Part shown: positions 1 to 8,786 of the stretch, piece by piece
How the letters are laid out: every line of letters starts with the position of its first letter
Position numbering within the stretch: position 1 is the first letter of the stretch
Assembly (NCBI RefSeq): GCF_031198435.1
Contig: NZ_CP133548.1
Coordinates: forward strand, 2,013,501 to 2,077,500
Direction: 5' to 3'
Length of the DNA stretch: 64,000 nucleotides
From: Pleionea litopenaei
GTDB lineage: Bacteria; Pseudomonadota; Gammaproteobacteria; Enterobacterales; Kangiellaceae
Translations under genes and position numbers: made by a program
Notes under the pieces: model-generated
The model's database searches: none
The model's input: the letters and a program-made list of their open reading frames with translations, nothing else
Told to the model about the DNA's origin: nothing

Positions 1-2
1 AT

Positions 3-92
3 GACTACATTTTAAACACTCTCAAACTTAAGCAAGCGGCCGGAACCTTAACCGAGCAAGACTTACGTCAAGTGAATGAGTTGTTGAAATAA
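3..92 (+). CDS. tolC: TolC-like outer membrane efflux protein, C-terminal end (partial)
   Basis: Only the last 29 codons are inside the window. The reading frame ends in LNTLKLKQAAGTLTEQDL and then VNELLK and a stop, which resembles the C-terminus of TolC-family outer-membrane channels. TolC next to waaA is a common gammaproteobacterial arrangement. The rest of the gene lies left of the window, so this is an identification from a short tail plus context. A full-length TolC would be the natural outer-membrane partner for the MacAB-like system at 25.9-30.4 kb. Confidence 0.7.
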   Translation, partial: DYILNTLKLKQAAGTLTEQDLRQVNELLK

Positions 93-108
93 ACCATTAT
101 AGGGTGTG

Positions 109-137
109 AAAAAAGGAAGCATTCGCTTCCTTTTTTT
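109..137. terminator. Bidirectional intrinsic terminator between tolC and waaA
   Basis: A GGAAGC/GCTTCC stem (115-120 and 125-130) with an ATTC loop is flanked by A6 on the left and T7 on the right. It can therefore terminate both the plus-strand tolC and the convergent minus-strand waaA. Confidence 0.85.
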
Positions 138-1401
138 ACTTCAAATATTTATGAAGCAGTTTAACCGTTCGGCTAACGGCACCACGATTGGCTTCGACCA
201 CGGCTTTACCAGCGACGCCCATTTTTTTGCATCGTTTTGAGTCTTGACTCAATTCAATCAGCACCGATACCAAATTGGACTCTTCAACCATACTTGCTGC
301 GCCGGCTTGTTGCATGCTTCGAAAGACATCAGAGAAATTGAATACATGGGGTCCAGTAATCACGGGCTTCGCTAAAGCAGCTGGCTCTAAAGGGTTATGC
401 CCGCCTCTATCGATAAGACTGCCGCCAATAAATGCCAAATCACCATGGTGATAGCAATACATTAGCTCACCCATAGAGTCACACAGAAACACTTGTTCGT
501 CTTGCAGCTCTCGCTGACGGTCACTGCGTCGAAAGACCGAAAAACCGCGTTGAACAATCAGTTCAAAAACAGAATCAAATCGCTCTGGGTGTCGCGGCAC
601 AATTATCAGCTTCGCATCTATGCCTTGTTCAATTAACCGCCGAAATGCAGATAATATAATTTCGTCCTCTCCAGCATGAGTACTGCCTGCGACTAAAATA
701 AAATGTTTGGCTCCCCAATCACCAAATATTTTGCGTGTTTTCGTATCGATATTGTTGGGAAGTTGAAGATCAAACTTAATGCTTCCGGTCACCGACACCT
801 TGTAATCTTCAGCTCCTAAAAGTTTAAAGCGCTCCGCATCGGCTACATTTTGACACGCCAAATGCGTCACAGGATCGAGCAAAAGGCGATTGGTAGGAAT
901 CGGTAAGCGCGCATAAGAGTGAGCAGAGCGTGCAGAGAGCCGCGCATTAATTACAATCACTGGAACTTTTTGTTTGCGACTGTAGTGAATAAAGTTTGGC
1001 CAAAGCTCTGTTTCCATAATAATAGTGAGCTTTGGTTTGATTTTTCGAATAAATCGATTGACCACCCAAGGTAAGTCGTAGGGAGAATACAAATGAATGA
1101 CACTATCCCCCAACAAGGATTGCACTCTCTCTGCACCGGTCGGAGTAGTCGTAGTTACGATGATTGAATATTGAGGGTACTCTTTTAACAACCGCTTAAT
1201 TACCGGTATAGCAGCAAGTGACTCACCAACTGAAACCGCATGCACCCATATCGAATTCTCAATAGGTGGAATCTCAAACAAGCTAAAATGTTCTTTCCAG
1301 CGAGTTCGATAACTTGGATACTGTCGACCCTTGAGATACAAATTGATCAGAGCCATGGGTAACGCAAGCAGAAATATGAGCGAATATAGTAGCCTAAACA
1401 A
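136..1401 (-). CDS. waaA: 3-deoxy-D-manno-octulosonic acid (Kdo) transferase
   Basis: Glycosyltransferase family 30 enzyme that adds Kdo residues to lipid IVA during lipopolysaccharide inner-core synthesis, on the cytoplasmic face of the inner membrane. The 421-residue length is typical. An N-terminal hydrophobic anchor (about residues 3-23) is followed by the HAVSVGES motif, whose glutamate is the usual catalytic base. Further on, GSTHAGEDE, the PRHPERF segment and the GGSLIDRGGHNPLEPA nucleotide-sugar binding stretch are all visible. It is transcribed alone and is convergent with the tolC-like gene. Confidence 0.96.
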   Translation of the reverse strand: MFRLLYSLIFLLALPMALINLYLKGRQYPSYRTRWKEHFSLFEIPPIENSIWVHAVSVGESLAAIPVIKRLLKEYPQYSIIVTTTTPTGAERVQSLLGDSVIHLYSPYDLPWVVNRFIRKIKPKLTIIMETELWPNFIHYSRKQKVPVIVINARLSARSAHSYARLPIPTNRLLLDPVTHLACQNVADAERFKLLGAEDYKVSVTGSIKFDLQLPNNIDTKTRKIFGDWGAKHFILVAGSTHAGEDEIILSAFRRLIEQGIDAKLIIVPRHPERFDSVFELIVQRGFSVFRRSDRQRELQDEQVFLCDSMGELMYCYHHGDLAFIGGSLIDRGGHNPLEPAALAKPVITGPHVFNFSDVFRSMQQAGAASMVEESNLVSVLIELSQDSKRCKKMGVAGKAVVEANRGAVSRTVKLLHKYLK

Positions 1402-1532
1402 CGGGCCTCCCTGTTCTGACCGTGTGATTTTCTAAATTCTTGTGGCTATAGTAGACTGGGATACACAAGTTTGCGAGCATCCAGACTGCGCAGATGATAA
1501 AGAAAAAATAACTGTGGGTATACACTGACCTT

Positions 1533-2186
1533 ATGATAGAAACCGTTGAAAGCTACCAAACTCCAGTATTAATGGGCTTAAGCCTGTTATTTTTTGGTTT
1601 AGGTTTTACCTACTTGTGGCAAGCGCTAGGTTCTATAAAGCGAGTTCGGATGTTGCGAGCAATGAGAAAACTCGTCTTATCATTAATTTTTGTCCCGCTC
1701 GCTCTGACAACCAGCTTTGTTTTAATCGGAATTCAAGGGTTTGAGACTCTCACCAAAGAAGAAGAAATTGCACGGTTACGAATTGAGCCTGAAAGTGGCC
1801 GAGAATTCTACGCCACGTTAACCTTCGCAGATGGCCGAGAACAACGTTTCTTGTTGACTGGAGATGAAGTTCAAGTGGATGCAGACATTCTAAAATGGCG
1901 TCCTTATGCCCATTATTTAGGCCTACACACCCACTATGATCTGAATCGAATATCAGGACGCTTTCGTAACGTTTCCGATGTGCAACGCTATCCGCCATCC
2001 GTGTACTCTCTGTCCAGTGAACGCTATCTTGATTTAGTCAAATTTCGCAATCAATACAGCACGCTTAGCTATTTGTTTGATGCAGAGTATGGCTCAGCGA
2101 CCTTTATTAAAGCCGATCAACCCGCAACTTATAGCCTTCGAGTATCAACCACCGGATTACTACTGAGACCCGTTAAGACGCCTTAA
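1533..2186 (+). CDS. Conserved membrane protein of unknown function
   Basis: A 217-residue protein with two predicted membrane spans (about residues 12-32 and 47-67) followed by a soluble domain of about 145 residues that begins EEEIARLRIEPESG. The soluble part has alternating beta-like segments (YATLTFADGREQRFLLTGDEV) and a late LDLVKFRNQYSTLSYLFDAEYGSATF stretch. I do not recognise the function; similar two-span proteins are sometimes annotated as 'cation/multidrug efflux pump', which this sequence does not support. It is divergent from waaA, and its stop overlaps the rnfH stop by 4 bp. Confidence 0.8.
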   Translation: MIETVESYQTPVLMGLSLLFFGLGFTYLWQALGSIKRVRMLRAMRKLVLSLIFVPLALTTSFVLIGIQGFETLTKEEEIARLRIEPESGREFYATLTFADGREQRFLLTGDEVQVDADILKWRPYAHYLGLHTHYDLNRISGRFRNVSDVQRYPPSVYSLSSERYLDLVKFRNQYSTLSYLFDAEYGSATFIKADQPATYSLRVSTTGLLLRPVKTP

Positions 2187-2464
2187 GTCTTTTTGGCTTT
2201 CTGTTCGGCTTTTTTTCGTCTGACTTCTTTCGGGTCGGCGATTAATGGTCGGTAAATTTCGACTCTATCATTTTCTCGTAGAGGCTGATCGAGGGTTGTA
2301 GCCTTTGAAAAGATACCGACTTTGGCGGTCTGTAAGTCAATTTCAGGATACTTTTTTAAGACTCCGGACGCGACGATTGCTGACTCAACCGTCGCAGCGT
2401 CGGGTAAATCTACCATTAAAATTTCTTGCTCGTCTGGAGTGGCGTAGATGACTTCAACGATCAT
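2183..2464 (-). CDS. rnfH: RnfH family ubiquitin-like protein
   Basis: A 93-residue RnfH/UPF0125 protein with the ubiquitin-like (ThiS/MoaD) fold signature: MIVEVIYATPDEQEI at the start, VGIFSKATTLDQPLRENDRVEIYRPL in the middle, then a lysine-rich tail after DPKEVRR. The family's biochemical role is unsettled; despite the name it is usually found beside ratA rather than rnf genes. It starts 2 bp after the ratA stop, so the two are co-transcribed. Confidence 0.93.
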   Translation of the reverse strand: MIVEVIYATPDEQEILMVDLPDAATVESAIVASGVLKKYPEIDLQTAKVGIFSKATTLDQPLRENDRVEIYRPLIADPKEVRRKKAEQKAKKT

Positions 2465-2466
2465 AG

Positions 2467-2904
2467 CTAACCCTGCTCACTCAGTTGTTTTGCTCGATTA
2501 ATAAACGATTGCATCATTGATTCAGCGACTTGCTTAAATGCACCATTAAAGGCCATACCCATCAACTTACTTTTAAACTCAAACTCCAGATTAAATATCA
2601 CTTTACATGCATCGTCGTTTAGCGCTTCAAAACGCCACTCTCCACGTAAAAACTTGAAAGGCCCATCAACCAAGTTCAGGTGAATGCTTTGATTAGGCAC
2701 AAGTTCATTTTCTGTTGTGAAAGTTTGACTAAAGCCCGCTTTTTCAACCGCTATTTGAGCTACCATTCTAGTCTCTGATTCCTCTAAAACCTTTGAGCCA
2801 GAGCAGCCTTCGACAAACTCAGGATAAGCTGAGACGGTGTTTACAACCTGATACATTGTCTCTGTCGGTACTGAAACTAAGGACGTTTTGTTAATAGAGG
2901 GCAT
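2467..2904 (-). CDS. ratA: RatA family START/COQ10-domain protein
   Basis: A 145-residue single-domain START-fold protein of the COQ10/RatA family. Visible signatures are the N-terminal VPTETMYQVVNTVSAYPEFVEGC, the central GPFKFLRGEWRFEAL and the C-terminal helix with FKQVAESMMQSFINRA. In E. coli RatA was reported to block 70S assembly, whereas homologues elsewhere bind ubiquinone; the sequence does not decide between these. It is divergent from smpB, matching the conserved ratA-rnfH / smpB layout. Confidence 0.93.
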   Translation of the reverse strand: MPSINKTSLVSVPTETMYQVVNTVSAYPEFVEGCSGSKVLEESETRMVAQIAVEKAGFSQTFTTENELVPNQSIHLNLVDGPFKFLRGEWRFEALNDDACKVIFNLEFEFKSKLMGMAFNGAFKQVAESMMQSFINRAKQLSEQG

Positions 2905-3011
2905 ATTCTAACTCTCAACTTAAAAGTATGTAGGGGATATATATTTGGACTATTTTACCACTTTTCAATCGCTTTACACTGTGCACGCTTTATACCTTGC
3001 GTCTAGGGCCT

Positions 3012-3017
3012 TATAAT
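3012..3017 (+). promoter_or_regulatory. Probable -10 element of the smpB promoter
   Basis: A perfect TATAAT hexamer lies about 25 bp before the smpB start, followed by AGCGTCTGCG. The best -35 match at 17-bp spacing is a weak TTTATA, so only the -10 is well supported. Confidence 0.5.
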
Positions 3018-3042
3018 AGCGTCTGCGAATTAGGATTGAATC

Positions 3043-3513
3043 ATGGCAAAGAAAAAGAAAACGCCCGACAACGTTATAGTACAAAATAAGAAAGCTCGTC
3101 ACGACTACTTCATTGAAGATACCTTTGAAGCGGGGCTGGTATTAGAGGGCTGGGAGGTTAAAAGTTTGCGAGCAAGCAAAGTTAATCTCAGTGACAGCTA
3201 TATTTTTTTAAAAGATGGCGAAGCTTGGCTTCTCGGCTGTCATATTAGTCCTTTGCAAACCGTATCAAGCCATATTACGCCCAACCCAACCCGTTATCGA
3301 AAACTATTGCTTCACAACCGAGAGCTTGCCAAATTATTTGGAGCCCATCAACGACAAGGGTATACCATTGCAGCACTAAAGCTCTATTGGGTAAAAAATC
3401 GAGTCAAACTTGAAATCGGTTTAGCTAAAGGTAAGAAGCTCCACGATAAACGAGCGACTGAAAAAGAACGTGAATGGAATCGAGCAAAACAAAGAGTTTT
3501 AAAGAATGCGTAA
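3043..3513 (+). CDS. smpB: SsrA-binding protein SmpB
   Basis: A 156-residue partner of tmRNA in trans-translation. The OB-fold core ([27 protein letters not shown], then [16 protein letters not shown]) and the basic C-terminal tail ([20 protein letters not shown]) that enters the mRNA channel of stalled ribosomes are both intact. The tmRNA gene is not in the window. The stop overlaps the start of the LysM lipoprotein by 8 bp, so the two share a transcript. Confidence 0.98.
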   Translation: MAKKKKTPDNVIVQNKKARHDYFIEDTFEAGLVLEGWEVKSLRASKVNLSDSYIFLKDGEAWLLGCHISPLQTVSSHITPNPTRYRKLLLHNRELAKLFGAHQRQGYTIAALKLYWVKNRVKLEIGLAKGKKLHDKRATEKEREWNRAKQRVLKNA

Positions 3514-4534
3514 ACTGACACTACTAACACTGGCTGTTACAGTCTTCTTATCAGGATGCCAGTCACTGATCAATCAGCAGCCGCCAGCACCTGTTAGCTC
3601 CGCTGGCACCAGTGAACAAGCATTGAAACAAGTTAATTCGGCCATTAGATTACTCGAGCAAGGTCGCGAGAATGATGCTGAGCAGCTTTTAATGAATGTT
3701 CTGCAAGACCACCCAAATCATGCAACCGCAAAATTACTGATTGCTCAAATTAAAGTGCCGCCTGCCAAGCGCTATGGCAACGATGCATTTACTTATACCG
3801 TAAAAAGAGGCGATACATTCGGCCTGCTCGCTAAACGCTATTTAGGGCACTCCTTAGAGTTTTACGGATTAGCGAAGTACAATAAAATCACCAAGCCAGA
3901 AAATTTAAGAGTTGGTCAAAAGCTGCGTATTCCTAAACTGAAAAAGCAACTGGCTTCAGGCGATACAAGCTTCAAAGAAATTGCCTCATTGAGTCAATCA
4001 AATCCGCTAAAAGCTTTAGAAGATTTGGTTAATACACCGATGACGTCAGCAAACCGAGCGGCGTATCGTGACACCTTAAATCAAGTGTTAAGCAACTTAA
4101 AAAGTAACGCGAATGATACCAATACAGAAGGGTACGTAGAGTACCTAGATCGGCTTTTAGAGTCTAACCGAGTGACCGATGCAACCTCGATACGCCGCAT
4201 TAAGAACAGCTTCCAAAGCCTTAAGTATCAACACTCAATGCATCAAGCAAGAAATGCCTATTACACAAGTAACGACCGACAGAAAGCCTATCAATATATT
4301 GCCATGGCAACTAAGTTACCCAGCAATGTGCAAAGTGACAATGATACTGCGTTCATTTCAAGCGTTAGCGAAGACCTGCATGGAGAGGCCTTTGTGCAGT
4401 TTCGCCAACAGAACCTCAAAAAGGCGATCACTATTTGGGAACAGGTTTTAGAAATAAACCCGACTCATGAAGCAGCACTAACTTACAAAGCGCGAGCAGA
4501 AAAGTTACTTGAACAATTAAATAATATTAAATAG
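3506..4534 (+). CDS. LysM-domain lipoprotein with TPR-like repeats
   Basis: A 342-residue envelope protein. The signal peptide ends in a lipobox (VFLSGCQS, Cys at about residue 18), so it should be lipidated. A first TPR-like helical segment (about 36-75, [20 protein letters not shown]) precedes a LysM domain (about 98-145: [18 protein letters not shown], then [11 protein letters not shown]), which predicts peptidoglycan binding. The rest is helical and ends with another TPR-like unit ([25 protein letters not shown]). The specific function is unknown. The start is translationally coupled to smpB. Confidence 0.85.
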   Translation: MRKLTLLTLAVTVFLSGCQSLINQQPPAPVSSAGTSEQALKQVNSAIRLLEQGRENDAEQLLMNVLQDHPNHATAKLLIAQIKVPPAKRYGNDAFTYTVKRGDTFGLLAKRYLGHSLEFYGLAKYNKITKPENLRVGQKLRIPKLKKQLASGDTSFKEIASLSQSNPLKALEDLVNTPMTSANRAAYRDTLNQVLSNLKSNANDTNTEGYVEYLDRLLESNRVTDATSIRRIKNSFQSLKYQHSMHQARNAYYTSNDRQKAYQYIAMATKLPSNVQSDNDTAFISSVSEDLHGEAFVQFRQQNLKKAITIWEQVLEINPTHEAALTYKARAEKLLEQLNNIK

Positions 4535-4594
4535 TCTCGGTTTTAAATAGTCACCGTTTTAAAATTAGCTCATCGTTTTAAAACACATTGAAAT

Positions 4595-4627
4595 GAAAAA
4601 GGGCGGTATCACACCGCCCTTTCTTTT
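4595..4627. terminator. Intrinsic terminator after the LysM lipoprotein gene
   Basis: A perfect GGGCGGT/ACCGCCC stem (4601-4607 and 4613-4619) has a five-base loop, A5 before it and a T-rich run after it. It can serve both the plus-strand lipoprotein gene and the convergent DUF1338 gene. Confidence 0.85.
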
Positions 4628-4648
4628 GAGTATCAAAATATCAAGGTT

Positions 4649-5446
4649 CTAAGCTGCCACGTTAGTCGACTCGAATATCTTGTCTGCCGAAGCTGCGACG
4701 AATCCTCGGTATTGTTGATTCGTACCGGGAATATTAAATCGCTCAGCAAACTCATAAAAACAGCTACGAATTTTTAGCGGCTGATCGGAAAACTTCCAGT
4801 TTACAAAGTTAGCCATTGTTGAACTCTGTTTCAACGATACCTCTTCTGAGCCCTTTACTTCACCACCGCTTTGGTTCAATGAAAAGTCATGCGACTTAAC
4901 AAATTGATTAACGTCTTCAAGCGTACTCAAGTGAGTTAAATGGTTAACAGAAACCGTAAAGTGGTTTGCTCTTAACCCAAAGGTTGCAAGCCATGCCGCA
5001 TATTCACTATGTTTTAATAAGGTCTCATACTCATTTGAAGAGATGGTTCGCCAAGGTAACATTGGTAAAGAGATACCATCCTTTGCGATCACTTTATCGG
5101 CTTCCGCGATCAAATCTTCACAGATGTCGATCACTTCTTTAGGCATTTGCTCGAGTAATAATTCACTAACAAATATTTTAGGAGCATCTAGATCACTTTT
5201 AATTTCGAAATGATAAGCTCTCAATTTCTTTTCTTCGAAATGGTACTCATCAACGGCTTCATAATTGAACTGAGCCAAATAATCCTTTATTGCTTCTAAA
5301 GACAGAGCGCCTTTATTAAACGTTCTCAAAGCAATGTGATCATTTACTATGGTTTCACCGTTTTTGGCAAAAAGATCATGTATTCTTTTCGCATCTGGCG
5401 TTAACGTTAAATAATCATCCCATAAGTCTTGTAACAGCTTGTGCAT
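4649..5446 (-). CDS. DUF1338 family protein (2-oxoadipate dioxygenase/decarboxylase-like)
   Basis: Matches the DUF1338/HglS family, iron(II) enzymes of a VOC-like fold; characterised members convert 2-oxoadipate to 2-hydroxyglutarate in lysine catabolism. The family's NDHIALRTF segment near the N-terminus (metal-binding histidine), KKLRAYHFE and PKIFVSELLLEQ are visible. At about 265 residues it is the short form of the family. An upstream in-frame ATG exists at 5464, but the ATG at 5446 has GGAG five bases ahead and is preferred. Substrate assignment is by family only; no lysine-catabolism genes are adjacent. Confidence 0.85.
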   Translation of the reverse strand: MHKLLQDLWDDYLTLTPDAKRIHDLFAKNGETIVNDHIALRTFNKGALSLEAIKDYLAQFNYEAVDEYHFEEKKLRAYHFEIKSDLDAPKIFVSELLLEQMPKEVIDICEDLIAEADKVIAKDGISLPMLPWRTISSNEYETLLKHSEYAAWLATFGLRANHFTVSVNHLTHLSTLEDVNQFVKSHDFSLNQSGGEVKGSEEVSLKQSSTMANFVNWKFSDQPLKIRSCFYEFAERFNIPGTNQQYRGFVAASADKIFESTNVAA

Positions 5447-5546
5447 AAATACTCCAAACATCATTTATTGCAGCGCACAATATAATCAATTCGCCAATAT
5501 CTCGCAACCGTTAAACTGTTAAGTACTTGGTATTTTTAACAAACAT

Positions 5547-5576
5547 AAAAAAAGCCGGTGCAAAGACCGGCTTTAA
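5547..5576 (-). terminator. Intrinsic terminator of the alpha operon after rplQ
   Basis: A 9-bp AAAGCCGGT/ACCGGCTTT stem (5551-5559 and 5566-5574) with a six-base loop; on the minus strand it is followed by a run of Ts. Confidence 0.85.
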
Positions 5577-5591
5577 AAATAAGAATTTGAA

Positions 5592-5999
5592 TTACTCTTC
5601 AGTTTCTTCAACTTCTTCTACAATATCTTCTTCTTCGATTTCTGGACGGTCTACTAATTCAACAATCGCCATTGGAGCATTGTCACCAGTACGGAAACCT
5701 GCTTTGATGATACGTAAGTAACCACCAGGACGATCTTGATAACGAGGACCTAATTCTTCGAATAAAATACCAACCGCTTCTTTAGAACGAGTTCTAGAGA
5801 AAGCTAAACGACGATTAGCTACAGAATCTGTTTTCGCTAAAGTAATTAACGGCTCAGCAACTCGACGTAACTCTTTTGCTTTTGGCAAAGTCGTTTTAAT
5901 CACTTGATGCTTGAACAAAGAAACAGACATGTTACGGAACATGGCTTGACGATGTGAACTGTTACGGTTCAACTGACGTCCACTTTTGCGATGACGCAT
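5592..5999 (-). CDS. rplQ: Large subunit ribosomal protein L17
   Basis: A 135-residue L17 with the typical [24 protein letters not shown] start and an acidic tail ([16 protein letters not shown]). It is the last gene of the alpha operon. A 114-bp gap that includes a perfect 13-bp inverted repeat separates it from rpoA. Confidence 0.98.
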   Translation of the reverse strand: MRHRKSGRQLNRNSSHRQAMFRNMSVSLFKHQVIKTTLPKAKELRRVAEPLITLAKTDSVANRRLAFSRTRSKEAVGILFEELGPRYQDRPGGYLRIIKAGFRTGDNAPMAIVELVDRPEIEEEDIVEEVEETEE

Positions 6000-6067
6000 G
6001 GTAAATACCTCTTGAATTTAAGCAGCCTGCTATAGTACTGCCTTTATTTTGTTTCTCTTATATAACA

Positions 6068-6095
6068 AAATCACCGACCCTTGGGTCGGTGATTT
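6068..6095 (-). repeat. Perfect inverted repeat between rpoA and rplQ
   Basis: Two perfectly complementary 13-base arms (6068-6080 and 6083-6095) built around TCACCGACCC, with a two-base centre. On the transcribed strand it forms a strong hairpin followed by TGTTATA rather than a clean T run. It may therefore be a partial attenuator or an RNA-processing/stability element rather than a full terminator. Confidence 0.75.
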
Positions 6096-6113
6096 CTATT
6101 CGATTAACTCGAA

Positions 6114-7097
6114 TTATTTGTCGTCTAGTAAACTCGCTGGAGGCCAGTTTTCTAAACGCATGCCTAGTGATAAACCACGAGAAGCAAGAACGTCTTTAAT
6201 CTCAGTTAATGACTTCTTACCTAAGTTCGGGGTTTTAAGCAATTCAACTTCAGTACGCTGGATTAAGTCTCCAATGTAATGAATATTTTCTGTCTTCAAA
6301 CAGTTCGCTGAACGAACAGTTAACTCTAAATCGTCAACTGGACGCAACAAGATAGGATCGATTTCTGGCTCTCGACTTTCTGGCTCAGACTCTTTCTCAT
6401 CTTTTAAATCTACGAAAGCAGCTAATTGCTCTTGAAGAATAGTTGCACTTCGACGAATCGCTTCTTCTGGATCAATCGTTCCATTAGTTTCGATTTCAAG
6501 TACTAACTTATCAAGGTTAGTTCGCTGCTCAACACGAGCTGCTTCTACAACGTAAGAAACTCGTCTTACTGGACTGAATGAAGCGTCAACTTGTAAACGA
6601 CCAATTGGCGCATCTTCTTCAGCACTGTGACGGTTTGCAGCTGACTCATATCCGCGTCCTTTCGCTACTTTAATATTCATAGCGATCGAACCGTTTTTGG
6701 TCAATGTTGCAATTTTGTGTTCAGGATTGATGATTTCAACACCTGATAACCCTGCAATATCTGCAGCGGTGACGTCTCCTTCACCACTTTTTTGCAAAGT
6801 CAAAATAGCTTCGTCTTTGTCTTCCAAACTCACTGCTAAGCCTTTTAGGTTTAACAGGATTTCGATGACGTCTTCTTGCACACCCTCAATGGTGGTGTAT
6901 TCGTGAAGCACGCCGTCGATCTCTACTTCTACTACTGCTGCGCCTGGCATTGACGAAAGCAAAATACGACGCAAAGAGTTGCCCAAAGTATGACCAAAAC
7001 CGCGCTCAAATGGTTCTAAAACCACTTTCGCGCGATTGTCATTAATCTGCTCAACTTTTATTTGTCGTGGTGTCAAAAATTCGTTGACATTACCCAT
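6114..7097 (-). CDS. rpoA: RNA polymerase alpha subunit
   Basis: A 327-residue alpha subunit. The N-terminal dimerisation domain (residues 1-235, with [22 protein letters not shown]) nucleates assembly of beta and beta'. A charged linker ([15 protein letters not shown]) leads to the C-terminal domain (about 250-327), whose [19 protein letters not shown] and [16 protein letters not shown] segments contact UP elements and activators. It lies in the standard rpsD-rpoA-rplQ order. Confidence 0.99.
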   Translation of the reverse strand: MGNVNEFLTPRQIKVEQINDNRAKVVLEPFERGFGHTLGNSLRRILLSSMPGAAVVEVEIDGVLHEYTTIEGVQEDVIEILLNLKGLAVSLEDKDEAILTLQKSGEGDVTAADIAGLSGVEIINPEHKIATLTKNGSIAMNIKVAKGRGYESAANRHSAEEDAPIGRLQVDASFSPVRRVSYVVEAARVEQRTNLDKLVLEIETNGTIDPEEAIRRSATILQEQLAAFVDLKDEKESEPESREPEIDPILLRPVDDLELTVRSANCLKTENIHYIGDLIQRTEVELLKTPNLGKKSLTEIKDVLASRGLSLGMRLENWPPASLLDDK

Positions 7098-7128
7098 ACA
7101 AATCCTGTCCTCTTTAAAGAATTAGGCT

Positions 7129-7749
7129 TTACTTGGAGTACAGCTCCACAATCAGATTTTCGTTGATTTCTGAAGGTAAGTCACTGCGCTCAGGAACGCT
7201 TTTAAATGTGCCTTCCATTTTCGTCTCATCAACTTCAACCCAGGTAGGCTTGTCTCTTTGAGCAGCTAATTCTAAAGCAGCTTTAATTCGAGCCTGCCCT
7301 TTAGACTTCTCACGAATAGTGATTACGTCTTCAGGTTTAACTTGGTAAGACGGAATGTTTACTACCACTCCATTAACCATCAACGATTTGTGGCTGACTA
7401 ATTGACGTGCTTCAGCGCGAGTTGCCCCAAATCCCATGCGATAAACTACGTTATCAAGACGAGATTCTAATAGTTGCAACAAGTTTTCGCCAGTAGCGCC
7501 TTTCAGACGTGCCGCTTGCTTGTAGTAGTTACGGAATTGCTTTTCTAACACACCGTAAATACGACGTACTTTTTGTTTTTCACGTAACTGCACACCGTAA
7601 TCAGACAAACGTGGGCGCTTAGCTCCATGTTGTCCAGGTGTTTGGTCGATCTTACATTTGCTTTCAATTGCTCGAACGCCGCTTTTCAGCATCAAATCTG
7701 TGCCTTCACGACGTGCAAGTTTTAACTTAGGACCACGATATCTAGCCAT
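7129..7749 (-). CDS. rpsD: Small subunit ribosomal protein S4
   Basis: A 206-residue primary 16S-binding protein. The N-terminus [19 protein letters not shown] and the S4 RNA-binding domain ([27 protein letters not shown]) are intact. It lacks the zinc-binding cysteines of the alternative S4 form. In E. coli S4 represses this operon by binding the leader upstream of rpsM. Confidence 0.99.
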   Translation of the reverse strand: MARYRGPKLKLARREGTDLMLKSGVRAIESKCKIDQTPGQHGAKRPRLSDYGVQLREKQKVRRIYGVLEKQFRNYYKQAARLKGATGENLLQLLESRLDNVVYRMGFGATRAEARQLVSHKSLMVNGVVVNIPSYQVKPEDVITIREKSKGQARIKAALELAAQRDKPTWVEVDETKMEGTFKSVPERSDLPSEINENLIVELYSK

Positions 7750-7768
7750 CTTTCGTCTCCGTTAGTAA

Positions 7769-8158
7769 TTACACGCGTCGCTTTTTAGGCGGACGACAAC
7801 CATTGTGCGGAATTGGGGTAACATCAGTGATGTTAGTAATCTTGAAACCAGCTGCGCCAAAGGCACGAACTGCTGATTCGCGACCTGGTCCAGGACCTTT
7901 CACGAATACTTCAAGATTTTTCATTCCCATTTCTTTGATCATAGTCGCGACTCGGTCAGCGGCTACTTGCGCAGCAAAGGGTGTAGATTTACGAGAACCA
8001 CGGAAACCAGAACCGCCTGCAGTTGCCCAAGCTAGAGCATTACCTTGACGATCGGTGACAGTTACAATGGTGTTATTAAATGAGGCATGGATATGAGCCA
8101 TGCCATCAACTACATGCTTTTTGACCTTTTTACGGGCCTTAGTAGGTGTCTTAGCCAT
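7769..8158 (-). CDS. rpsK: Small subunit ribosomal protein S11
   Basis: A 129-residue platform protein. The [40 protein letters not shown] and C-terminal [14 protein letters not shown] motifs are canonical. It sits 16 bp after rpsM and 19 bp before rpsD. Confidence 0.99.
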   Translation of the reverse strand: MAKTPTKARKKVKKHVVDGMAHIHASFNNTIVTVTDRQGNALAWATAGGSGFRGSRKSTPFAAQVAADRVATMIKEMGMKNLEVFVKGPGPGRESAVRAFGAAGFKITNITDVTPIPHNGCRPPKKRRV

Positions 8159-8174
8159 AATTCAAATCCTAGCG

Positions 8175-8531
8175 TTAGTTTTTAATAGGCTTACGAGGGC
8201 CTTTACGAGTACGCGCATTAGTCTTAGTACGTTGACCACGCACTGGAAGACCACGACGATGACGAATACCACGGAAACAACCAAGGTCCATCAAACGTTT
8301 AATGTTCATACTCACTTCTCGACGTAAGTCACCTTCTACAGTGAACTTGGCCACTTCTGAACGCAAAGTTTCAATTTGGGCTTCGTCAAGATCTTTAATT
8401 TTAACACTAGGCTCGATTCCCGCGGCTTCACAAATTTTCAAAGCGCGTGGGCGGCCGACACCGTAAATTGCCGTTAAGGCAACTTCAGCATGCTTATGTA
8501 CAGGAATGTTAATGCCAGCTATACGGGCCAT
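8175..8531 (-). CDS. rpsM: Small subunit ribosomal protein S13
   Basis: A 118-residue head protein and first gene of the alpha operon. [26 protein letters not shown] and the C-terminal [19 protein letters not shown] tail that reaches the P-site tRNA are present. A sigma70-type promoter and a short leader lie directly upstream. Confidence 0.99.
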   Translation of the reverse strand: MARIAGINIPVHKHAEVALTAIYGVGRPRALKICEAAGIEPSVKIKDLDEAQIETLRSEVAKFTVEGDLRREVSMNIKRLMDLGCFRGIRHRRGLPVRGQRTKTNARTRKGPRKPIKN

Positions 8532-8584
8532 TTAATCAAACTCCACTTAATTTAATCGGCTAAACCTAGCCAAAAAGGCGCAAT

Positions 8585-8613
8585 AGGATAGCCATAAAAC
8601 GGGTATATATCAA
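8585..8613 (-). promoter_or_regulatory. Alpha operon promoter
   Basis: On the minus strand TTGATA (8608-8613) and TATCCT (8585-8590) are separated by exactly 17 bp, followed by a GC-containing ATTGCGCC discriminator. It lies in the rpmJ-rpsM gap, about 54 bp upstream of the rpsM start, where E. coli also has its alpha promoter. The 45-50 nt leader would carry any S4 autoregulatory fold. Confidence 0.7.
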
Positions 8614-8636
8614 CCAGTTTTTAATTTAACTTACGA

Positions 8637-8750
8637 TTAACCCTGACGCTGCTTGTGTCGTGGGTCTTCACAAATAACCCGAACACTACCATGACGACGG
8701 ATTACTTTGCAGTTACGGCAAATCTTTTTTACCGAAGCACGAACTTTCAT
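8637..8750 (-). CDS. rpmJ: Large subunit ribosomal protein L36
   Basis: A 37-residue zinc-binding L36 that begins [17 protein letters not shown] and ends HKQRQG. The four metal ligands (Cys11, Cys14, Cys27, His32) are all present, so this is the zinc-containing C+ form. It lies 36 bp after secY as the last gene of the spc operon, as in E. coli. Confidence 0.97.
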   Translation of the reverse strand: MKVRASVKKICRNCKVIRRHGSVRVICEDPRHKQRQG

Positions 8751-8786
8751 AACCTACTCCAAAAGTCTCTCGCTTACCGCGATTCG

